NCBI RefSeq assembly: GCF_002892835.1
Contig: NZ_PJMB01000005.1
Coordinates: 62,001 to 126,000, forward strand
DNA length: 64,000 bases
Source of the DNA: Arthrobacter sp. AFG7.2
Lineage (GTDB): Bacteria > Actinomycetota > Actinomycetes > Actinomycetales > Micrococcaceae
Direction: 5' to 3'
Shown one piece after another: positions 17,109 through 25,748 of the stretch. The position numbers and the translations under genes are program-made. Below the pieces are notes generated by a model. The model did not search any database. It had not been told where the DNA came from and saw only the letters and a list, made by a program, of their open reading frames with translations. Position 1 is the first letter of the stretch, and each line of letters starts with the position of its first letter.

Positions 17109-18704
17109 GTGACTCGACGAAGAGGAATGTCCCTCGCCGGGCAGTACCTTGTGCTGCAGTTACTGATTGTCCTGGCAGTACTCGTGGCCGTGGTGGCCAT
17201 TTCCCTGGCCCAGTCTGCTGCGGCCTTCGAGCGCACGGAGGGCCGAAGGGCGCTCTCCGCAGCAGAAGCGCTGGGCAACAACCCCGCCGTCCGGGCACTG
17301 CTGCCGGATGCTGAGCCGCGGGTTGGGTCCGCCCTTCCGGCAGTAGCCGAGTCCGTCCGGACAGTCTCGGGATCGTCACGCGTCACGCTCGCGAAGCTGG
17401 ACCGGACAGTGGTTGCCGCCTCCGATCCGGGGCTGCTGGGCAAACCCCTGGAGCTGGGCGCGAGCAGGGTGATGGAAGGCCGGGCGTGGACCGGTGTGGT
17501 GGACCAGGCCGGAACCGCCGTCCTGTCCGCCCACGTTCCGGTGCTCGACGATTCGGGAAAGATGATCGGCATTGCCGCCATCAGCCGCACCTACCCGTCA
17601 ACCCTGGAACGACTCGGCGATGCCGTCCCCAACCTCCTCACCTACCTTGGCGTGGCCAGCGTCCTGGGGGTGGCAGGGTCGCTGCTGCTGTCCCGCCGCG
17701 TCAAGCGCCAGACGCTGGGGATGGAACCCAGCGAGATTACGGGACTGGTGGAAAACCGCGAGGCAATGCTGCATGGCCTGAAGGAAGGCGTCGTCGCGCT
17801 TGACCCCCACGAGCGGATCACGGTGGCCAATGACAGCGCCAGGGAACTGCTGGGCCTGCCGCCGGACTGCGTAGGCAGGAAGCTCGCCTCCCTGCCGGTG
17901 GACCCGGCGCTTAAGGTGGTCCTCACCCGCGAACAGCCGGACCCGGACCGGCTGGTGCTGGTGGGCGAACGGCTGGTGGTGCTGAACCGGGTTCCCATCC
18001 GTTCCCGCGGCCGGGATATCGGCTCGGTGACAACCCTCAGGGACCGGACAGAGCTGTCCTCGCTGGAGCGCGAGCTGGGGGCCACCCGGACCGCAACCGA
18101 CACGCTGCGCGCCCAGGCCCACGAGTTCGCCAACCAGCTGCACGTCATTTCGGGCCTGATCCAGATTGGTGAGTACGACTCCGTGGTGCAGTTCGTCAAC
18201 GGCGCCACGGTGGACCGGACCAGGCTGAACGACGACGTGACCAGCAGGATCCAGGACCCCGCGCTCGCCGCACTGTTGATTGCAAAGTCAAGCCTCGCCA
18301 CGGAGCGGGGCGTGGCGCTCCAGCTGGACCCCGAATCCGCCCTTGGCGCAGTCAGCGACGAATTGTCCCGGGACCTCACCACCGTCGTCGGGAACCTGGT
18401 GGACAACGCGTTCGACGCCGTCACCGGACGTCCGGGGGCCACTGTCCGGGTGCTGGTGGAGGGCAGCAGGGACCATGTGACCGTCACTGTCCGGGACAAC
18501 GGCCCGGGTGTCCCGGATGAGGCGGTGGAGGAAATCTTCCGCCAGGGATTCTCCACCAAGGAAACCGGCCCGGCAGACGAACGCGGCTTCGGTCTTGCCC
18601 TGTCGCGGGTGGTCTGCCGGCGGTCCGGCGGAGACCTCACCGTGGCCAACGACGATGGGGCAGTCTTCACCGCACGATTCACAAGAGGGGCAATGAAGCC
18701 ATGA
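17109..18704 (+). CDS. CitA/DcuS-like sensor histidine kinase
   Basis: A 531-residue membrane kinase. A first helix (about 13-34) leads to an extracytoplasmic sensor domain of PDC/CACHE type (about 40-170), a second helix (175-195), a cytoplasmic PAS domain (about 215-310) and the kinase core. The phospho-acceptor is His338 in RAQAHEFANQLHVISGLIQ, the short HisKA-like Spo0B form used by CitA and DcuS. The ATPase shows VGNLVDNAFDAV, DNGPGVP and ERGFGLAL. The GTG start is set by AAAGGA nine bases upstream. Overlap with the regulator gene by four bases couples them. Divergence from tctCBA suggests it senses the external carboxylate. Confidence 0.92.
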   Translation: MTRRRGMSLAGQYLVLQLLIVLAVLVAVVAISLAQSAAAFERTEGRRALSAAEALGNNPAVRALLPDAEPRVGSALPAVAESVRTVSGSSRVTLAKLDRTVVAASDPGLLGKPLELGASRVMEGRAWTGVVDQAGTAVLSAHVPVLDDSGKMIGIAAISRTYPSTLERLGDAVPNLLTYLGVASVLGVAGSLLLSRRVKRQTLGMEPSEITGLVENREAMLHGLKEGVVALDPHERITVANDSARELLGLPPDCVGRKLASLPVDPALKVVLTREQPDPDRLVLVGERLVVLNRVPIRSRGRDIGSVTTLRDRTELSSLERELGATRTATDTLRAQAHEFANQLHVISGLIQIGEYDSVVQFVNGATVDRTRLNDDVTSRIQDPALAALLIAKSSLATERGVALQLDPESALGAVSDELSRDLTTVVGNLVDNAFDAVTGRPGATVRVLVEGSRDHVTVTVRDNGPGVPDEAVEEIFRQGFSTKETGPADERGFGLALSRVVCRRSGGDLTVANDDGAVFTARFTRGAMKP

Positions 18705-19369
18705 TCAAGGTGCTGATCATCGATGACGACTTTATGGTGGCAAAGGTCCATGCCGGTTTCATCCAGCGGACGCCCGGCTTCGCCGTTGTGGGGGTAGCCC
18801 ACACGGGCGCCCAGGCGGTGCTCGAAACCGGGCGGCTGCAGCCTGACCTGGTACTGCTGGACATCCACCTTCCGGATATCAACGGGCTGGACCTCATGCA
18901 GCAGCTGCGGGACGTGGCTCCGGAACTCGACGTCCTGGTCATCAGCGCGGCCCGTGAGGTGGAAACCGTGCGCAAGGCCCTTCGCGGCGGGATTGTCCAC
19001 TACCTGATCAAGCCGTTTTCGCAGTCGGACCTGCAGGAGCGGCTGGAGCATTACAGGAGTGCGTACCAGGGCCTCGATTCGTCCAAGGACGTGGCGGAGC
19101 AATCGGACGTCAACCGGGTGTTCGGCCTGGACCGCACGGAGCGGCCGCTTCCCAAAGGCTGCAGCATCGAGACCCTCAACCTGGTGGAAGCGGCACTCAA
19201 AGCAGCTGAAGGAGATGTTTCGGCGGCGGAGGTGGCGGAGCAATTGGGTACGTCCCGGGTGAGCGCCCGGCGCTACCTGGAATACCTGCACGATGAAGGC
19301 TCGCTGGACGTGAGGCTGAAGTACGGGGTCGGCCGCCCGGAGCGCCGCTACGTCCTTAAGGGCAGGTAA
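18701..19369 (+). CDS. CitB/DcuR-like response regulator
   Basis: A 222-residue regulator. The receiver domain (about 1-120) has the acidic pair DDD at 8-10, the phospho-acceptor Asp54 in VLLDIHLPDINGLDLM and Lys in YLIKPF. The C-terminal part has a helix-turn-helix of the CitB type: AAEGDVSAAEVAEQLGTSRVSARRYLEYL (about 170-198). Partner of the kinase just upstream; the predicted target is the tctCBA promoter. Confidence 0.92.
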   Translation: MIKVLIIDDDFMVAKVHAGFIQRTPGFAVVGVAHTGAQAVLETGRLQPDLVLLDIHLPDINGLDLMQQLRDVAPELDVLVISAAREVETVRKALRGGIVHYLIKPFSQSDLQERLEHYRSAYQGLDSSKDVAEQSDVNRVFGLDRTERPLPKGCSIETLNLVEAALKAAEGDVSAAEVAEQLGTSRVSARRYLEYLHDEGSLDVRLKYGVGRPERRYVLKGR

Positions 19370-19390
19370 GGCCGGAACCGGCAGCTGCGG

Positions 19391-20401
19391 TCAGTGTTCG
19401 CCGCCGGATGTGGCGCCGGGAAGGAACTCGGAGGGGAGCTCCGCCACCGGAATGATCACCATGTCCTGGACCTTCCAGTCCATGGCGACGCAGGCCTCCC
19501 GGGCCTCCTCCAGTTGCGCGAGGGTGGGCATGGAGTTTTCCGCGGGAACGACGAACGATTCCACATGGAAGACGTGCCCCTCATCCCGGATGCGGGACCT
19601 GGCGTCGCGTGTCCAGTCCAGGCCACGGAGGTACTCGTCGATTTTCCGGCCCAGGGGGTGCGGTTCGGTGTCGTCATAGGTCATGGCCCGCTTGTCCATG
19701 AGCGCGGACACTGCGCCGCGGGTATTGCGGATGCCGTCGCGCAGGATGCTGGTGGAAATGATGAGGGCCGCGGCGTAGTCGGCCCACCACAGGCCCATGC
19801 CGATGCCCGCCACACCGGCGATGGCTGCAACCGCCGTCATCCAGTCCGCCTTGTTCATGTCCGCATCCGCGTACAGCACTTTGTCGTGCAGTTGTTCGGC
19901 GAGCTTCATCTTCATCCTGCCCAGGACCACGGGCGGCACCGCCGTGAGCAGCATGACCGCCATCATCAGCCACCCCAGCCAGATCGTGTTCCCGAAGAGC
20001 TCGATGCCCCCGATGGTGGGATGTTCCGCCTTCAGCAGTCCCAGCCCGGATTCCACCAGGAGGTAAGCGCCCATCACGGTCAGGGCCACCGCAGCCACCA
20101 GGTGTGCCACCCCCGTTGAGCGGTGGTAGCCGTAGGGATGGTTTTCCGAGGGCAGTTTCCGGATCATGCGGGCAGCAACGAGGAACGAGATGGGCGGCAG
20201 GAAGGAGAGCAGGTCCTCGATCCACGCCGCTTTCATGGCCTGGGAATTGCCGAGCACAAGGAACACCAGGGTGGTGGTAACCACCAGGAACCCCATCGTG
20301 GCCCATTCAATTTTGGTGGCCTTGCGCAGGGCGTCCTGCTGGGCGGCCGGCAGTTCGGTGTGGCCGAACCGGACGCCGCCGTTGCTCTTGACGTCGGTCA
20401 T
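19391..20401 (-). CDS. Cation diffusion facilitator-like membrane transporter, atypical metal sites
   Basis: A 336-residue protein with six predicted helices and a cytoplasmic C-terminal domain of about 100 residues, the CDF layout. It shows the NHPYGYHRSTGVAHLVAA segment that in CDF proteins follows helix 2 (HPYGxxR). The usual first metal motif LADAxHxxxD is replaced by AAWIEDLLSFLPPISF, and the second is DADMNKADWMTA, so the metal ligands differ from zinc or iron transporters. A small solute-binding lipoprotein gene upstream overlaps its start codon by ATGA. That pairing is not usual for CDF transporters. Family is likely, substrate unknown. Confidence 0.75.
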   Translation of the reverse strand: MTDVKSNGGVRFGHTELPAAQQDALRKATKIEWATMGFLVVTTTLVFLVLGNSQAMKAAWIEDLLSFLPPISFLVAARMIRKLPSENHPYGYHRSTGVAHLVAAVALTVMGAYLLVESGLGLLKAEHPTIGGIELFGNTIWLGWLMMAVMLLTAVPPVVLGRMKMKLAEQLHDKVLYADADMNKADWMTAVAAIAGVAGIGMGLWWADYAAALIISTSILRDGIRNTRGAVSALMDKRAMTYDDTEPHPLGRKIDEYLRGLDWTRDARSRIRDEGHVFHVESFVVPAENSMPTLAQLEEAREACVAMDWKVQDMVIIPVAELPSEFLPGATSGGEH

Positions 20402-20901
20402 CGTGACTCCTTGGCTGCCATCAGGTATCGGTCCAGCTCAAGCAGGAAGGCATTCTCACCGAGCGGCACGAGCATCACGTGTTTGTGGAGCTTTCCCCGC
20501 TGGTCCTCGGATTCAGCGTAGGGGCGGGTCAGGCCTGCATGCGTCACCCAGGGGGTCTTGTCGTCCAGCCCGCCGACCACCAGGTCAAGGTCGCCGTGCT
20601 TGATCTCTTCCGCGAGGACCTGCTCTGTTCCTGCCACCCATTCAATGTCCGCTCCAAGCTGCTCGGCGAAGCCCCGGACCAGGTCGGCGTCCCTGCCCTG
20701 CACGTCGCCGTCGCGGAGGTCACCGCCAGAGGGAGAGGAGAACTCCACCCACTCACCGTTGATGCTCGCGCCCACGCGGAGGGTCCCGCCCTGCACTCTC
20801 TCCAGTGTTCCCTCCGGATCGGCAGGAAAGGCGGTTCCGCAGCCGGCGAGGAACAGAAGGACGGCCGGCAACAGCCCGGCCACCAGTCGTTGACACCGCA
20901 T
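20398..20901 (-). CDS. Short solute-binding (SBP_bac_3-like) lipoprotein
   Basis: A 167-residue lipoprotein with signal peptide and lipobox FLAGC (Cys near residue 21). The mature part has GGTLRVGASINGEW, then GRDADLVRGFAEQLGADIEWV and LAEEIKHGDLDLVVGGLDDKTPW, which follow the first lobe of family 3 amino-acid binding proteins. Typical members have about 250 residues, so the second lobe is very short or missing. It is translationally coupled to the CDF-like transporter instead of an ABC permease. It may be a ligand sensor or a degenerate binding protein; function is not clear. Confidence 0.65.
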   Translation of the reverse strand: MRCQRLVAGLLPAVLLFLAGCGTAFPADPEGTLERVQGGTLRVGASINGEWVEFSSPSGGDLRDGDVQGRDADLVRGFAEQLGADIEWVAGTEQVLAEEIKHGDLDLVVGGLDDKTPWVTHAGLTRPYAESEDQRGKLHKHVMLVPLGENAFLLELDRYLMAAKESR

Positions 20902-20989
20902 GTCCGATGTCTCCTTTCACCAGTAGCTCACCTGATAATAGACAGCCTACTTACTTTTTGGCGGAATGTTTCTTCACGGCAATGCTGCG

Positions 20990-21970
20990 TCACCGCAGCA
21001 GGGTGTCCAGGAGCCGGGCCGCCACCCGTGCAGTCCGGCCATCCACGTCAAAGGACGGATTGAGCTCTGCTACGTCAAGATGCAGCAGCTTCCCGCTCCG
21101 CACCACCTCACGGCAAACGGCACTGATGACCGGCAGCGGCACGCCGTATGCGGCCGGGGCGCTGACGCCGGGAGCCACATCCGCGGGCAGGACGTCCAGG
21201 TCGATGGTCAGGTACAGCACGTCGATGTCCGCAAGGAATCCGGCCACGAAGCCACGGACGCGCTCAATCCCGCAGTCCTCATCAAGCAGGTATCGCACAC
21301 CCAGCTGCCGGGCGGTGCCAAAAAGCGCGCGCGTGTTGTTGGGCTCTGAAATTCCGACGACGGCGTACCGGAAGTCGCGCCCGGCGGCGGCTTCCGCACG
21401 GGCCATCTGGAGGAACGGCGTCCCGGAGCTGGCAATAGGTTCGTTGCGCAGGTCGAAGTGGGCGTCGAGGTTCAGGATGCCCAGGCGCTGACCGCCCTGG
21501 ACAGCCGCGGACGAGGCCGCCCCCATGTAGCTGGCAAAGGCGGTTTCGTGGCCCCCGCCGAGCACCACCGTGAGGTTCCCCGCATCGATCAGCGCCGCGA
21601 CAGCCTTGCCTGCCCTCTCCTGGCCGGCCTCGAGTCCACCGCCAGAGACCACAATGTCGCCGGCGTCGGACACGGCCCGCTCCAGATGGAACGCCAAGGG
21701 TGCCAGGGCCTTGCGGATCGCGGCCGGTGCAGCTGCGGCACCGGTCCTTCCCTTGTTACGGCGGACGCCCTCATCGCTTGCGAAACCGAGCAGCACGGCG
21801 GACCTCGGGGTCTGCTCCGGACCTGCCCCGGCTCCGCGGCCCGTTGTGCCCGCTCCGCCGTCGTACGCCGACACTGCCTGCCACCAGCGCCGGTGGCTGG
21901 CGTCATCGCCGTCGAACCTGCCCTGCCAGGGCTGGGGAGGAACGTCAACGGCGGGAATGGAAGGAGTCAT
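20990..21970 (-). CDS. hutG: Formimidoylglutamase
   Basis: A 326-residue metal enzyme of the ureohydrolase (arginase) family. It begins with the HutG-like WQGRFDGDDA and carries the binuclear Mn site residues: GGGHETAFASY (His), LNLDAHFDLR (Asp-x-His-x-x-x Asp) and LTIDLDVLPADVAPG (two Asp). HutG hydrolyses N-formimidoyl-glutamate to glutamate and formamide, the last step in histidine breakdown. The gene is alone, nine kilobases away from hutUH and on the opposite strand. Agmatinase would be an alternative, but the N-terminus and the ARALF-like loop fit HutG better. Confidence 0.85.
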   Translation of the reverse strand: MTPSIPAVDVPPQPWQGRFDGDDASHRRWWQAVSAYDGGAGTTGRGAGAGPEQTPRSAVLLGFASDEGVRRNKGRTGAAAAPAAIRKALAPLAFHLERAVSDAGDIVVSGGGLEAGQERAGKAVAALIDAGNLTVVLGGGHETAFASYMGAASSAAVQGGQRLGILNLDAHFDLRNEPIASSGTPFLQMARAEAAAGRDFRYAVVGISEPNNTRALFGTARQLGVRYLLDEDCGIERVRGFVAGFLADIDVLYLTIDLDVLPADVAPGVSAPAAYGVPLPVISAVCREVVRSGKLLHLDVAELNPSFDVDGRTARVAARLLDTLLR

Positions 21971-22160
21971 GCTCCAAGCTCACCGCAAGGGAAGCGCGAA
22001 AACCAGCAGCGCCGCCGTCGCCATGTCCGGAATCCAAGATGATCAGCGGCTGCCCGCTCCAGGGGCTATTGTGGAGCAGTCCCTCCCCCCGGGGACCCCA
22101 AGAGAAATCGCACCTGCGCCATCGTGTTCAGGTTAGCGATACCAGGCCGGAGAGCACCGC

Positions 22161-23465
22161 ATGTTTGAAGCCCCCAACATCCTGTTTGCCGCCGCCGGAG
22201 TTGCGGTGTTCGTAGCCGCAGTCCTCCCCAAACTCCTGCGCAACGTGCCGTTCTCCATGCCCATGGTTTTCCTGGGTGCCGGCATGGCCGCGTTCGCCCT
22301 GATCCCCACCCTTCCCGATCCGGACCCGCTGGCGCACAGCGACTTTGTGGTGCACCTCTCCGAAGTCTGCGTGATCATCTCGCTGATGGGCGCCGGGCTG
22401 GCGCTGGACCGACCGGTGGGCCGCAGGCGCTGGGCCACCACGTGGCGGCTATTGGGAATCGCCATGCCCCTGTGCATCATTGGCCTCACGCTGTTGGGAT
22501 TGTGGTTCCTGGGGCTTGGCCTCGGCGCGGCGCTGCTGGTGGCCTCAAGCCTCGCACCCACGGATCCCGTCCTGGCATCGGAGGTGCAGGTGGGTGAGCC
22601 CGCGGACCACGACGACGGCGCCGACAAAGAGGACGAGGTGCGTTTTGGCCTCACCTCCGAAGCCGGCCTCAACGATGGGCTGGCCTTTCCCTTCGTCTAC
22701 CTGGCCATCGCCATCAGCATTGCCGGTTCGTCACCGGCTGCGTGGTTCCCGGAGTGGTTCGGGGTGGACGTCCTGTGGCGCCTGGCCGTCGGGCTCCTCA
22801 TGGGCTTCCTCACCGGCAAGGTTCTGGCGCGGCTCTTCTTCTCCGCCCGGGTCGACAGCCTCCGTCTGTCCAACCACTCAGAGGGCTTCGTTGCCCTGGC
22901 GGCGACATTCCTGGCCTACGGACTCACCGAGATGGTGGAAGGGTACGGCTTCATCGCGGTGTTTGTTTGCGCCGTGACCATCCGGGCAGCCGAGCACACC
23001 CACGGCTACCACCGGGTGCTGCACTCCTATGTGGAGCAGTTGGAGCGGCTCCTGACCGTGGTGATCCTGGTCCTGCTGGGCGGTGCCATTGCCCGGGGGC
23101 TGCTGGAGGGGATCGGCTGGACCGAGGTGCTCGTGGCGCTGGCATTCCTGCTGGTCATCAGGCCGCTCGCGGGCTGGGTAGGGCTGCTCGGCGGCAAGAC
23201 GGGCCCGCGCGAGCGGATCGCGCTTTCATTCTTCGGCATCCGGGGGATCGGCTCGCTCTACTACCTCTCGTACGCGCTCGGCAAGGGCCATTTTGCCGGC
23301 CAGGCCGAGTGGCTGTGGGCGTTCGTGGGGCTGGTGGTGGCGCTGTCCATCGTGATCCACGGAGCCACCACGTCCCCGCTGATGAACCGGCTGGACAAGC
23401 TGCGTGAAAAGAAAGCCCGTGCTGTGTCAGGTGATGAGGGCCTGGCCCCCAATACTCCGGTGTAG
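22161..23465 (+). CDS. Cation:proton antiporter, CPA1 family
   Basis: A 434-residue membrane protein with about 12 helices. The middle carries ASSLAPTDPVLASEVQVG, the TDP motif of CPA1 antiporters, and later SEAGLNDGLAFPFVYLAIA with the Asn-Asp pair of the ion site (ND). The end has SFFGIRGIGSLYYLSYAL, another family signature. NhaP-like members exchange Na+ or K+ for protons. A ribosome site GGAGAG is seven bases before the ATG. It is single, converging on the NCS2 permease. Confidence 0.9.
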   Translation: MFEAPNILFAAAGVAVFVAAVLPKLLRNVPFSMPMVFLGAGMAAFALIPTLPDPDPLAHSDFVVHLSEVCVIISLMGAGLALDRPVGRRRWATTWRLLGIAMPLCIIGLTLLGLWFLGLGLGAALLVASSLAPTDPVLASEVQVGEPADHDDGADKEDEVRFGLTSEAGLNDGLAFPFVYLAIAISIAGSSPAAWFPEWFGVDVLWRLAVGLLMGFLTGKVLARLFFSARVDSLRLSNHSEGFVALAATFLAYGLTEMVEGYGFIAVFVCAVTIRAAEHTHGYHRVLHSYVEQLERLLTVVILVLLGGAIARGLLEGIGWTEVLVALAFLLVIRPLAGWVGLLGGKTGPRERIALSFFGIRGIGSLYYLSYALGKGHFAGQAEWLWAFVGLVVALSIVIHGATTSPLMNRLDKLREKKARAVSGDEGLAPNTPV

Positions 23466-23469
23466 GTCC

Positions 23470-23497
23470 GGGGACCCGGGCTGCGCGCCCGGGCCCC
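23470..23497. terminator. GC-rich hairpin between convergent genes
   Basis: GGGG-A-CCCGGGC at 23470-23481 pairs with GCCCGGG-CCCC at 23487-23497 around a five-base loop, with a single bulged A. It lies between the stop codons of the antiporter and the NCS2 permease genes and can act for both, though no T-run follows. Confidence 0.55.
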
Positions 23498-23507
23498 CGC
23501 CCAATGG

Positions 23508-24947
23508 CTACATCCCCAGGGCTGCCTCGATGGGACCCACGGCGAAGAACAGCAGGAAGGCTGCCGCAACAGCCCACATCAGGGGGTGGATTTCCTTGAT
23601 GCGCCCCTGGACGGTGCGGATCAGGACGAAAGCGATGAATCCTGCACCGAGGCCGTTGGCGATCGAGTAGGTGAACGGCATCAGGGTGAACGTCAGGAAC
23701 GCCGGGATAGCGATTCCCCAGTCCTGCCAGTCGATCTTGCCCACCTGGGACACCATCATGAAGCCCACCACCACCAGCGCAGGGGCTACGGCCTCGAAGG
23801 GCACCAGGTTGATGAGCGGGGTGAAGAACATGGCCACCAGGAACAACAGCCCGGTGACGATCGAGGCGATCCCGGTTCGCGCGCCTTCGCCGATGCCGGC
23901 GCCTGCTTCGACGTAGATCTGGTTGGAGGATACGGAGGCGCCGCCGCCCGCAATCGCGCCCAGTGCATCCACCTGCAGGACACGGTCCACGTCGGGGATG
24001 TTGCCGTGTTCATCAACGGTGCCTGCTTCGTTGGCCAGGCCGACCATGGTGCCCATGGCATCAAAGAAAATGCTGAGCAGGATCACGAAGGCCAGCAGGG
24101 TGGCTGCCACGAAACCGAGGTGCTCGAAGGCCCCGAAGGGGTTCGCCTTGCCGATCAGGGACAGGTCCGGGGCTGCCCACTCGGTAAAGGTGGGCGCCAC
24201 CAGGGACCAGCCCTGCGGGTTGGAGGTCTCGCCGTCGAAGCTTGGCCCGATGTGGAGGGTCATTTCGAGGAGCACCGAGATGATGGTGGAGGTGATGATG
24301 CCGATCAGGATGGCCCCCTTGACCTTGCGCACCACCAGCGCGATGGTCAGGATCAGGCCAAACACGAACACGGCAGTGGGCCAGCCCAGGAGCTTCCCGT
24401 CGAAGCCCAGGCCAACCGGAACGGTGGTGCCCGCAACATCCGGGATGCGCCGCACGAAGCCTGCATTGACCAGGCCGATCAGGGCAATGAACAGCCCGAT
24501 GCCCACCACGATCGCCGTTTTGAGGCCGTCCGGAACCGCCTTGAAAACGGCCGTCCGGAAGCCTGTGAGGACCAGGATCAGCATGGTGACGCCGGAGAGG
24601 ACCACCAGGCCCATCATGTCCGGCCAGGTCAGGCCCGGGTTGGTGGCCACTGTGACGGCCACGAAGGCGTTGACGCCAAGGCCCGTTGCCAGGGCAAACG
24701 GATGCTTGGCCCAGGCTCCCATCAGGATGGTCAGGATGCCGGCCACGAACGCAGTAACTGCCGCCACCGCCGTGAACCCCAGCGTGTTGCCGCTCGAGTC
24801 CGCACCGGAGAGGATCAGGGGGTTCAGCACCACGATGTAGCTCATGGCGAAGAATGTGGCGAAGCCGCCGCGGATCTCACGGGAAAGGTCGGAACCTCGC
24901 TCCGTAACCTTGAAATACCGGTCCAGGGCAGAGCCTTGCTTAAGCAT
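23508..24947 (-). CDS. NCS2 purine permease, AzgA-like
   Basis: A 479-residue transporter with about 13-14 helices. The opening REIRGGFATFFAMSYIVVLNPLIL is the AzgA/PbuG signature, and NCS2 features follow: FALATGLGVNAF, the catalytic-site Glu region VFVFGLILTI and ATLLAFVILLSIFFDAMGTMVG, then SSNQIYVEAGAGIGEGARTG. AzgA-type members import hypoxanthine, guanine and adenine with protons. The gene is single. The upstream 113 bases were checked for a purine riboswitch and none is apparent. Confidence 0.92.
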   Translation of the reverse strand: MLKQGSALDRYFKVTERGSDLSREIRGGFATFFAMSYIVVLNPLILSGADSSGNTLGFTAVAAVTAFVAGILTILMGAWAKHPFALATGLGVNAFVAVTVATNPGLTWPDMMGLVVLSGVTMLILVLTGFRTAVFKAVPDGLKTAIVVGIGLFIALIGLVNAGFVRRIPDVAGTTVPVGLGFDGKLLGWPTAVFVFGLILTIALVVRKVKGAILIGIITSTIISVLLEMTLHIGPSFDGETSNPQGWSLVAPTFTEWAAPDLSLIGKANPFGAFEHLGFVAATLLAFVILLSIFFDAMGTMVGLANEAGTVDEHGNIPDVDRVLQVDALGAIAGGGASVSSNQIYVEAGAGIGEGARTGIASIVTGLLFLVAMFFTPLINLVPFEAVAPALVVVGFMMVSQVGKIDWQDWGIAIPAFLTFTLMPFTYSIANGLGAGFIAFVLIRTVQGRIKEIHPLMWAVAAAFLLFFAVGPIEAALGM

Positions 24948-25060
24948 TAGTCCTCCGGGGGAGTCTGTGGGGATACCTGCATCCTAAGGGGGTGGCGGCG
25001 GGGTGGCCGCCAATTTCGCCTAGTCTGTTAGGAAGCCAACACCAAGGGAGCAGTCCAAGC

Positions 25061-25714
25061 ATGCGTTCCATCTGCCGCCAGACCCTGAGCCTTGGGCTTG
25101 GGATCCTCGTTTTCCTCGCCGCTGTCTTGGGGTTCGGAGGCCCCGCCGCCGCCCACGACGCTGCCGAATCCAGCAGCCCGGCCTCCGGCGCTTCCGTTCC
25201 CACGCCTCCGGAACAGGTTTCGGTGACGTTCAACAAAAACCCGCTGGGCATTGGTGCCGCTTTCTCGGTCAAGGACGCTTCCGGTACCGAGTGGGCTGAG
25301 GGGCCGGTGGAAATCGTTGACAACGTGGCGTCCCAGAAGCTGCGGACCGGAGGTCCAGCAGGGGAGTACACCGTGGCCTGGCGGGTTGTCAGTTCAGATT
25401 CGCATCCCATCGAGGGAACGTTTGCTTTCACCGCGGCTGCCGCGCAGGGCCCTGCACCATCGGAAAGCCCGGCACCGGCCGGTACAGTCCCCGCCTCTGA
25501 CACCGCCGTCGCAACCGCCCCTGCCGCCAGCTCCGCCCCGGCCATGGGCACTGCGCAGCCCGGCACGACAGCGGAGGCGTCGGAACCGGCGAATGCAGCT
25601 GAACCTTTCCAGTGGAGCATCGTGATATTCGCAGCCGTCGCCCTGGGCCTGCTGGCCACCCTGGCAATCCTGGCCCGGCGCAGGCTCACTGCCGGCGCGG
25701 ACGACGAGCGCTGA
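25061..25714 (+). CDS. CopC-domain copper resistance protein, membrane anchored
   Basis: A 217-residue secreted protein. The signal peptide ends in GGPAAA and the mature chain begins with AHD, so the amino group and first His are placed as in the Cu(II) site of CopC. The CopC domain (about 30-125) has SSPASGASVPTPPEQVSV, then VSSDSHPIEGTFAFTAAA with the second His-containing signature. A proline/alanine-rich linker (130-185) and a C-terminal helix (VIFAAVALGLLATLAIL) with basic tail anchor it. No CopD or YcnI gene is next to it. The start ATG follows AAGGGAG by ten bases; an upstream in-frame GTG was rejected. Confidence 0.85.
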   Translation: MRSICRQTLSLGLGILVFLAAVLGFGGPAAAHDAAESSSPASGASVPTPPEQVSVTFNKNPLGIGAAFSVKDASGTEWAEGPVEIVDNVASQKLRTGGPAGEYTVAWRVVSSDSHPIEGTFAFTAAAAQGPAPSESPAPAGTVPASDTAVATAPAASSAPAMGTAQPGTTAEASEPANAAEPFQWSIVIFAAVALGLLATLAILARRRLTAGADDER

Positions 25715-25748
25715 AAGGCCCGTCCAGGAGCGCCGGCGGGCGTTGGCT

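Noticed and set aside
23586..24950. Antisense open frame of 454 codons opposite the NCS2 permease
   Set aside because: The product is His/Asp/Gln/Gly rich without family features; the permease on the other strand is certain.
24948..25060. Purine riboswitch upstream of the NCS2 permease
   Set aside because: The 113-base region has no visible purine aptamer core or paired stems on the minus strand.
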